From Hymenobacter wooponensis (GTDB lineage: Bacteria > Bacteroidota > Bacteroidia > Cytophagales > Hymenobacteraceae): 64,000 nucleotides of DNA. Each line of letters starts with the position of its first letter. The first letter of the stretch is position 1. Under the pieces are notes generated by a model. It was not told the origin of the DNA. It ran no database searches and was given only the letters and a program-made list of their open reading frames with translations. The translations under genes were made by a program, and so were the position numbers. Positions 62,896-64,000 of the stretch are shown one piece after another. The DNA lies in the NCBI RefSeq assembly GCF_004745865.1, contig NZ_SRKZ01000001.1:1364001-1428000 (forward strand), written 5' to 3'.

Positions 62896-64000
62896 CTATT
62901 TTTCTACCACGGCCACTTTGCTGATGCAGCCGTTCTTGCCATCGGCATCTGACGAGAGAACCAGATACACCCCCGACTGCACTTTGTGCCCGTTGTAATC
63001 GGCCAGGTTCCAGACTAGGGTGCCACCAGTGGCGCGGGTTTGATAGACCAGCTTGCCGGTGACGTCGGTAATTTTTACCTGGGCATTGTTGGCTAACCCT
63101 GAGATGCCTACCTGCCCCGTGAAGTTGGTGCGGACTGGGTTAGGGGACACTTTCGCGCAGCTGGGTTTGCCCTCCGTAACCGTAGCGGAGCCCCGGTAGG
63201 CCACTACCCCGGCATCGGTAGCCACGAAGACTTCGCCGGTTTTGTCGTTCACCTCCACATCCACAATCCGGTCGGAGGGCAAGGGGCTATTGGCGGTGGT
63301 GAAATGCTCCAGCGCTTCAGTAGCATCTTCATTAAATAGCCATAAGCCCCGGTCAGTAGCAAACCACTTGCGGTTGGCACCGTCTACGGCAATAGCGCGT
63401 ACGGCTTCGCCACCCAAGGCCACGAAGCCCGACCCCTCCCCCCTACTCACGAATGGCGTTTGAAAGCCGAGGCCAGTGCTGGGGTCGAAGGCCGAAATAG
63501 GGTCGTTGAAGACAGCAGGCCCTTTGATGGTCGCCACCCAAATATCTCCCCGACGATCTTTCACAATGTCATAGATCTCACCCGACGGCAGGCCTTCGCT
63601 TTCTGAGAAAGACCGGGTAGTGCGGCTTTCCTGGTTGTAGGCCACTAAGCCGAGCTGAGTACCTACGGGCGCCCGGGCTCTTGATATCCAGACCCCACCC
63701 ACGTCATCCAGAGCAAGGCGCTCCATGTTTTCGCTACCGCTAAAGTACGGCACAATGGCCCAGGTGCTGGCCGCGGGGTCAAATGTAAACACGCCAGAGA
63801 GCCCTGGTATCTGGTGGCGGTTCACTACCCACACTTTACCATCGGGCGCTGCTACCACATCAGTCACGCGGGTATACGTGGCATCAACGGGAGGCCCCAC
63901 CACTGGGACAGGGTACCGCAAGGGGTTGGGCAAGCCTGACACCGGATTAAACAGCCGAAAATTACCCGGCCCCTTCCACTCCAGCACGCCGTTGCCGTAG
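62896..64000 (-). CDS. PorZ-like type IX secretion protein, N-terminus cut by window edge
   Basis: The frame is open to the right edge (visible from YGNGVLEWKG), giving 368 residues. Repeated two-component-regulator propeller blades are visible (GKVWVVNRHQIPGLSGVF, GEIYDIVKDRRGDIWVATIK, VDGANRKWFATDRGLWLFNE). A type IX C-terminal domain ends the protein (VSPNPVRTNFTGQVGISG, VQSGVYLVLSSDADG). This architecture matches PorZ, a surface component of the T9SS attachment complex that itself carries a CTD, but a cargo protein with propellers is the alternative. The missing N-terminal part would decide. Confidence 0.7.
   Translation of the reverse strand, partial: YGNGVLEWKGPGNFRLFNPVSGLPNPLRYPVPVVGPPVDATYTRVTDVVAAPDGKVWVVNRHQIPGLSGVFTFDPAASTWAIVPYFSGSENMERLALDDVGGVWISRARAPVGTQLGLVAYNQESRTTRSFSESEGLPSGEIYDIVKDRRGDIWVATIKGPAVFNDPISAFDPSTGLGFQTPFVSRGEGSGFVALGGEAVRAIAVDGANRKWFATDRGLWLFNEDATEALEHFTTANSPLPSDRIVDVEVNDKTGEVFVATDAGVVAYRGSATVTEGKPSCAKVSPNPVRTNFTGQVGISGLANNAQVKITDVTGKLVYQTRATGGTLVWNLADYNGHKVQSGVYLVLSSDADGKNGCISKVAVVEK

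Overview
The window reads as chromosomal DNA of a Hymenobacter-like bacterium (Cytophagales, Bacteroidota). The support is two proteins with type IX secretion C-terminal domains, a TANNTTTG -7 promoter element used repeatedly, a carboxypeptidase-like outer-envelope protein, a short NuoG of the Bacteroidota type, an ABC permease/M1 peptidase fusion, and a moderately high GC content. No rRNA, tRNA, CRISPR array, integrase, transposase or phage structural gene was seen.

Layout. 1-2.9 kb: a minus-strand urease block (ureH nickel permease, fused ureAB, ureC cut by the window edge). 3-15.8 kb: housekeeping and accessory genes: type II NADH dehydrogenase, a secreted regulatory-domain protein, ArsR regulator plus thioredoxin-like ferredoxin, YjjG-type HAD nucleotidase, SIMPL lipoprotein, dNMP kinase, CAP protein, large MscS channel, GH43 enzyme, proline catabolism pruA. 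16.2-33.5 kb: all fourteen subunits of respiratory complex I, but split. nuoA-J ends in a strong terminator. A 3.5 kb block follows (serine hydrolase, small membrane protein, ECF-like sigma factor). nuoK-N then restarts from its own promoter. 33.5-40.5 kb: DUF937-OmpA fusion, a 1 kb gene-free stretch full of hairpins, an SdpI/SdpR immunity-type pair with a perfect operator palindrome, a duplicated DUF4394 lipoprotein, aspS. 40.8-50.9 kb: ABC ATPase and permease/M1 peptidase, two small secreted proteins, tadA, superoxide dismutase, nucleoside MFS transporter, AAA ATPase. 51-64 kb: a 1495-residue NHL/TIG type IX cargo protein, ndk, nrnA, five consecutive FKBP-type prolyl isomerase genes, recO, and a PorZ-like T9SS protein cut by the right edge.

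Working together. NDH-2 and complex I both feed electrons from NADH to quinone; pruA supplies glutamate and NADH from proline. The secreted and lipid-anchored proteins, the FKBP folding helpers and the PorZ-like protein point to a large envelope/secretion investment. Transcription units are mostly short and bounded by very strong, often perfectly symmetric hairpin terminators.

Genome-scale signals that genes do not explain: (i) the hexamer TAGGCC/GGCCTA is about four times commoner than composition predicts and often supplies TAG stop codons; (ii) long intergenic inverted repeats of several sequence families share one architecture, and three carry ACTGGCCTA in the loop; (iii) TACCTTTGC recurs as a near-invariant promoter core, in one case so close to the ATG that the mRNA should be leaderless. 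No clearly new multi-gene system was identified; the strongest candidates for something undescribed are the motif/repeat family and the 34.9-35.9 kb stretch next to the SdpRI pair.
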